Shown here: piece by piece, positions 10,899 through 12,392 of the stretch
Layout of the letters: each line of letters starts with the position of its first letter
Position numbering within the stretch: position 1 is the stretch's first letter
Assembly: GCA_041658125.1 (NCBI GenBank)
Contig: JBBAAS010000021.1
Location: 1-12,392, forward strand
DNA from: JBBAAS01 sp041658125
Lineage (GTDB): Bacteria; Patescibacteriota; Microgenomatia; UBA12405
Reading direction: 5' to 3'
Length of the DNA stretch: 12,392 nt
Notes under the pieces: generated by a model
What the model saw: only the letters and a program-made list of their open reading frames with translations
Database searches by the model: none
What the model was told of the DNA's origin: nothing
Program-made: the position numbers and the translations under genes

Positions 10899-11966
10899 AT
10901 GGGTAGACATCCAAAAAAAGTTTCTGAAACTCCAAGCGCTAATTTACAATCTAAAAAGTTCGAAGCTGTTCGCTTAGCCATGGAACAAATCACCAAGGCC
11001 TATGGTGAAGGTGCCATTATGAAAATGGGCGAAAAAAGGGCCGATATGACGGTTGAAGTTATTCCTACCGGTTGTTTGCCTTTGGATATCGCTTTGGGTG
11101 TTGGCGGTTTACCCCGTGGTCGGGTTACCGAAATTTTTGGCCCGGAGGCTTCGGGAAAAACTACTGTCGCTCTTCACGTTGTTGCCGAAGCTCAAAAAGC
11201 CGGCGGTACTGCCGCTTTCATTGATGCCGAGCATGCCCTTGACCCAAATCGGGCCGCGGCCGTTGGCGTTGATCTTGATACCATGTTGATTTCCCAGCCG
11301 GACAATGGCGAACAGGCTTTGGAAATTGTCGAAACTCTGGTCCGTTCCAATGCTGTTGATGTTATTGTTGTCGATTCTGTGGCCGCTTTGGTTCCCCGCG
11401 CTGAAATCGAAGGCGAGATGGGCGATTCTATGATGGGCGTTCAGGCTCGTTTGATGTCCCAAGCCCTTCGCAAGCTTACCGGTGCCATTTCCAAATCAAA
11501 AGCCGTGGTCATTTTCACCAATCAACTTCGCCAAAAAATCGGCGTTATGTTTGGTAATCCCGAAACTACTCCCGGAGGTTTAGCTTTAAAATTTTATTCT
11601 TCAATTCGGATCGACCTTCGCAAAATTGCTAATATTAAAACTTCTTCCGGTGAAGCTATTGGTTCCCAACACCGCGCCCGTATCGTCAAAAACAAAGTCG
11701 CTCCGCCATTTAAAGAAGCCGAATTTGACATGATGAATACCGAAGGTATTTCTATTTTTGGGAGTCTGGTCGATGTCGCTGTCCAGCACGGCATAATTGT
11801 CAAGGCCGGTGCTTTTTTCAAGGTTGGTGACCAAAATATCCAGGGCCGTGAAGGTGCTAAAACCTATCTTCGTGATAATCCCAAAATAGCCAAGGTTATC
11901 AAGGATCAGGTTTGGGAAAAAGTTAGGAATCCCGACACTGCCATCGCCAAAGCCAAAGAAGAATAA
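10899..11966 (+). CDS. recA: Recombinase RecA
   Basis: RecA polymerises on single-stranded DNA and drives ATP-dependent strand exchange, repair and uptake-linked recombination in the cytosol. The 355-aa product has all core elements: the N-terminal polymerisation helix (about 20-40), Walker A GPEASGKT (81-88), AFIDAEHALDP (106-116) with catalytic-type E111, Walker B VIVVDS (155-160), the L1 region EIEGEMGDSMMG (169-180), FTNQLRQKIGVMFGNPET (206-223) with the Gln sensor and L2, and GGLALKFYSSIRIDLR. The C-terminal domain ends in a short Lys/Glu-rich tail. The ATG at 10899 begins GRHPKKVSETPS, a slightly long basic leader. The promoter is near-consensus, and recX follows with a TAATG overlap. 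It is divergent from the thermonuclease gene. Confidence 0.99.
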   Translation: MGRHPKKVSETPSANLQSKKFEAVRLAMEQITKAYGEGAIMKMGEKRADMTVEVIPTGCLPLDIALGVGGLPRGRVTEIFGPEASGKTTVALHVVAEAQKAGGTAAFIDAEHALDPNRAAAVGVDLDTMLISQPDNGEQALEIVETLVRSNAVDVIVVDSVAALVPRAEIEGEMGDSMMGVQARLMSQALRKLTGAISKSKAVVIFTNQLRQKIGVMFGNPETTPGGLALKFYSSIRIDLRKIANIKTSSGEAIGSQHRARIVKNKVAPPFKEAEFDMMNTEGISIFGSLVDVAVQHGIIVKAGAFFKVGDQNIQGREGAKTYLRDNPKIAKVIKDQVWEKVRNPDTAIAKAKEE

Positions 11967-12392
11967 TGCAAATTATTGCTGTCAAGCCTACTCTTCGGCC
12001 CAATCGGGTTAATCTTGTTTTCGACAACCAAAAATATCTACCATTTTTTATCGACGATTTCGTTTCGCTTGGTCTTAAAAAAAACAAGCCTCTTTCAGCC
12101 GAAAAATTAGCCGAAATTTGTCGTCAATCAGTTTTATTTTTGGCTAAAGACTATTGTTTTCGGCAAATTTCTATTTCTCCCAAAGTTGAAAAAACTTTAA
12201 CTCCCAAGCTCAAGGTATATTTACAAAAAATTAAGCAAAAATATTATTATCCTGTTGATATCGACCAAAACGAAATCATCGGGTTTTGTCTTTCGTACCT
12301 TAATTCTCAAAACCTACTCGATGAAACCAAATTTGTTAATTATTATTTGAAGCGCTATCCGCGTAAGTCCCAAAACGAATTGCTTTTTCGCC
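11966..12392 (+). CDS. recX: Regulatory protein RecX (partial, runs off the window)
   Basis: RecX binds RecA filaments and limits their extension. The frame begins with ATG overlapping the recA stop (TAATG) and stays open to the right edge, giving 142 codons. The N-terminus MQIIAVKPTLRPNRVNLVFD (1-20), then FIDDFVSLGLKKNKPLSAEK, matches the extended RecX type seen in Firmicutes, where a small beta domain precedes the three-helix repeats. A later segment, IGFCLSYLNSQNLLDETKFV and NYYLKRYPRKSQNEL, has the RecX pattern of a short helix repeat with an acidic D-E and an Arg-Lys-Ser turn. Similarity is moderate, but the location directly after recA is the classical one. The C-terminal repeats lie outside the window. 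Confidence 0.85.
   Translation, partial: MQIIAVKPTLRPNRVNLVFDNQKYLPFFIDDFVSLGLKKNKPLSAEKLAEICRQSVLFLAKDYCFRQISISPKVEKTLTPKLKVYLQKIKQKYYYPVDIDQNEIIGFCLSYLNSQNLLDETKFVNYYLKRYPRKSQNELLFR

Noticed and set aside
11109..11834. Minus-strand frames of 75-117 codons opposite recA
   Set aside because: Antisense shadows of a strongly conserved gene, with no domain and no promoter.

Overview
The window is a compact, moderately AT-rich bacterial chromosome segment. It looks like a member of the Candidate Phyla Radiation (Patescibacteria), and I lean towards the Microgenomates side without being able to prove it. Evidence: the spc/alpha ribosomal cluster runs rplR-rpsE-rplO with no rpmD (L30) between rpsE and rplO, as described for CPR bacteria. 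Genes are short and tightly packed, often with TAATG or ATGA overlaps, and most starts lack a Shine-Dalgarno sequence. A CPR-style tRNA without encoded CCA and a small Cys-rich membrane-anchored protein are also present. TGA serves as a stop (rplQ, GIY-YIG gene), so code 11 fits and the Gracilibacteria/Absconditabacteria recoding does not.

Region 1 (1-7409, all + strand) is one long ribosomal, secretion and transcription cluster: rplR (3' end), rpsE, rplO, secY, adk, a 91-aa membrane-anchored Cys protein in the place where map often sits, infA, rpmJ, rpsM, rpsK, rpsD, rpoA, rplQ, rplM and rpsI. A near-consensus promoter lies between infA and rpmJ and a weaker one precedes infA, so the cluster can be read as at least two transcription units. 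Region 2 (7431-9583) has uppP (undecaprenyl-diphosphate phosphatase), a convergent minus-strand OB-fold plus PolB-like DEDDy exonuclease with a small coupled ORF, and a divergent 84-aa EF-Tu domain-2-like protein.

Region 3 (9584-10761) is the accessory part: a repeat-rich stretch, a GIY-YIG endonuclease starting 3 nt after the end of tRNA-Pro(GGG), and a membrane-anchored thermonuclease with a C-terminal Cys domain. A second copy of the tRNA 3' end, interrupted by a 19-nt palindromic insert, lies on the far side of the GIY-YIG gene, so the gene is flanked like a tiny tRNA-targeting integrated element. Region 4 (10899-12392) is recA followed by overlapping recX (cut by the window end).

Cross-cutting signals: (i) several promoters place the transcription start at, or a few nt before, the start codon (leaderless or near-leaderless mRNAs); (ii) ACTATG recurs at six start sites; (iii) synonymous third positions are pyrimidine-rich in + genes and purine-rich in - genes, indicating a strand-wide compositional skew; (iv) three different nuclease families lie within about 2.5 kb of recA-recX.
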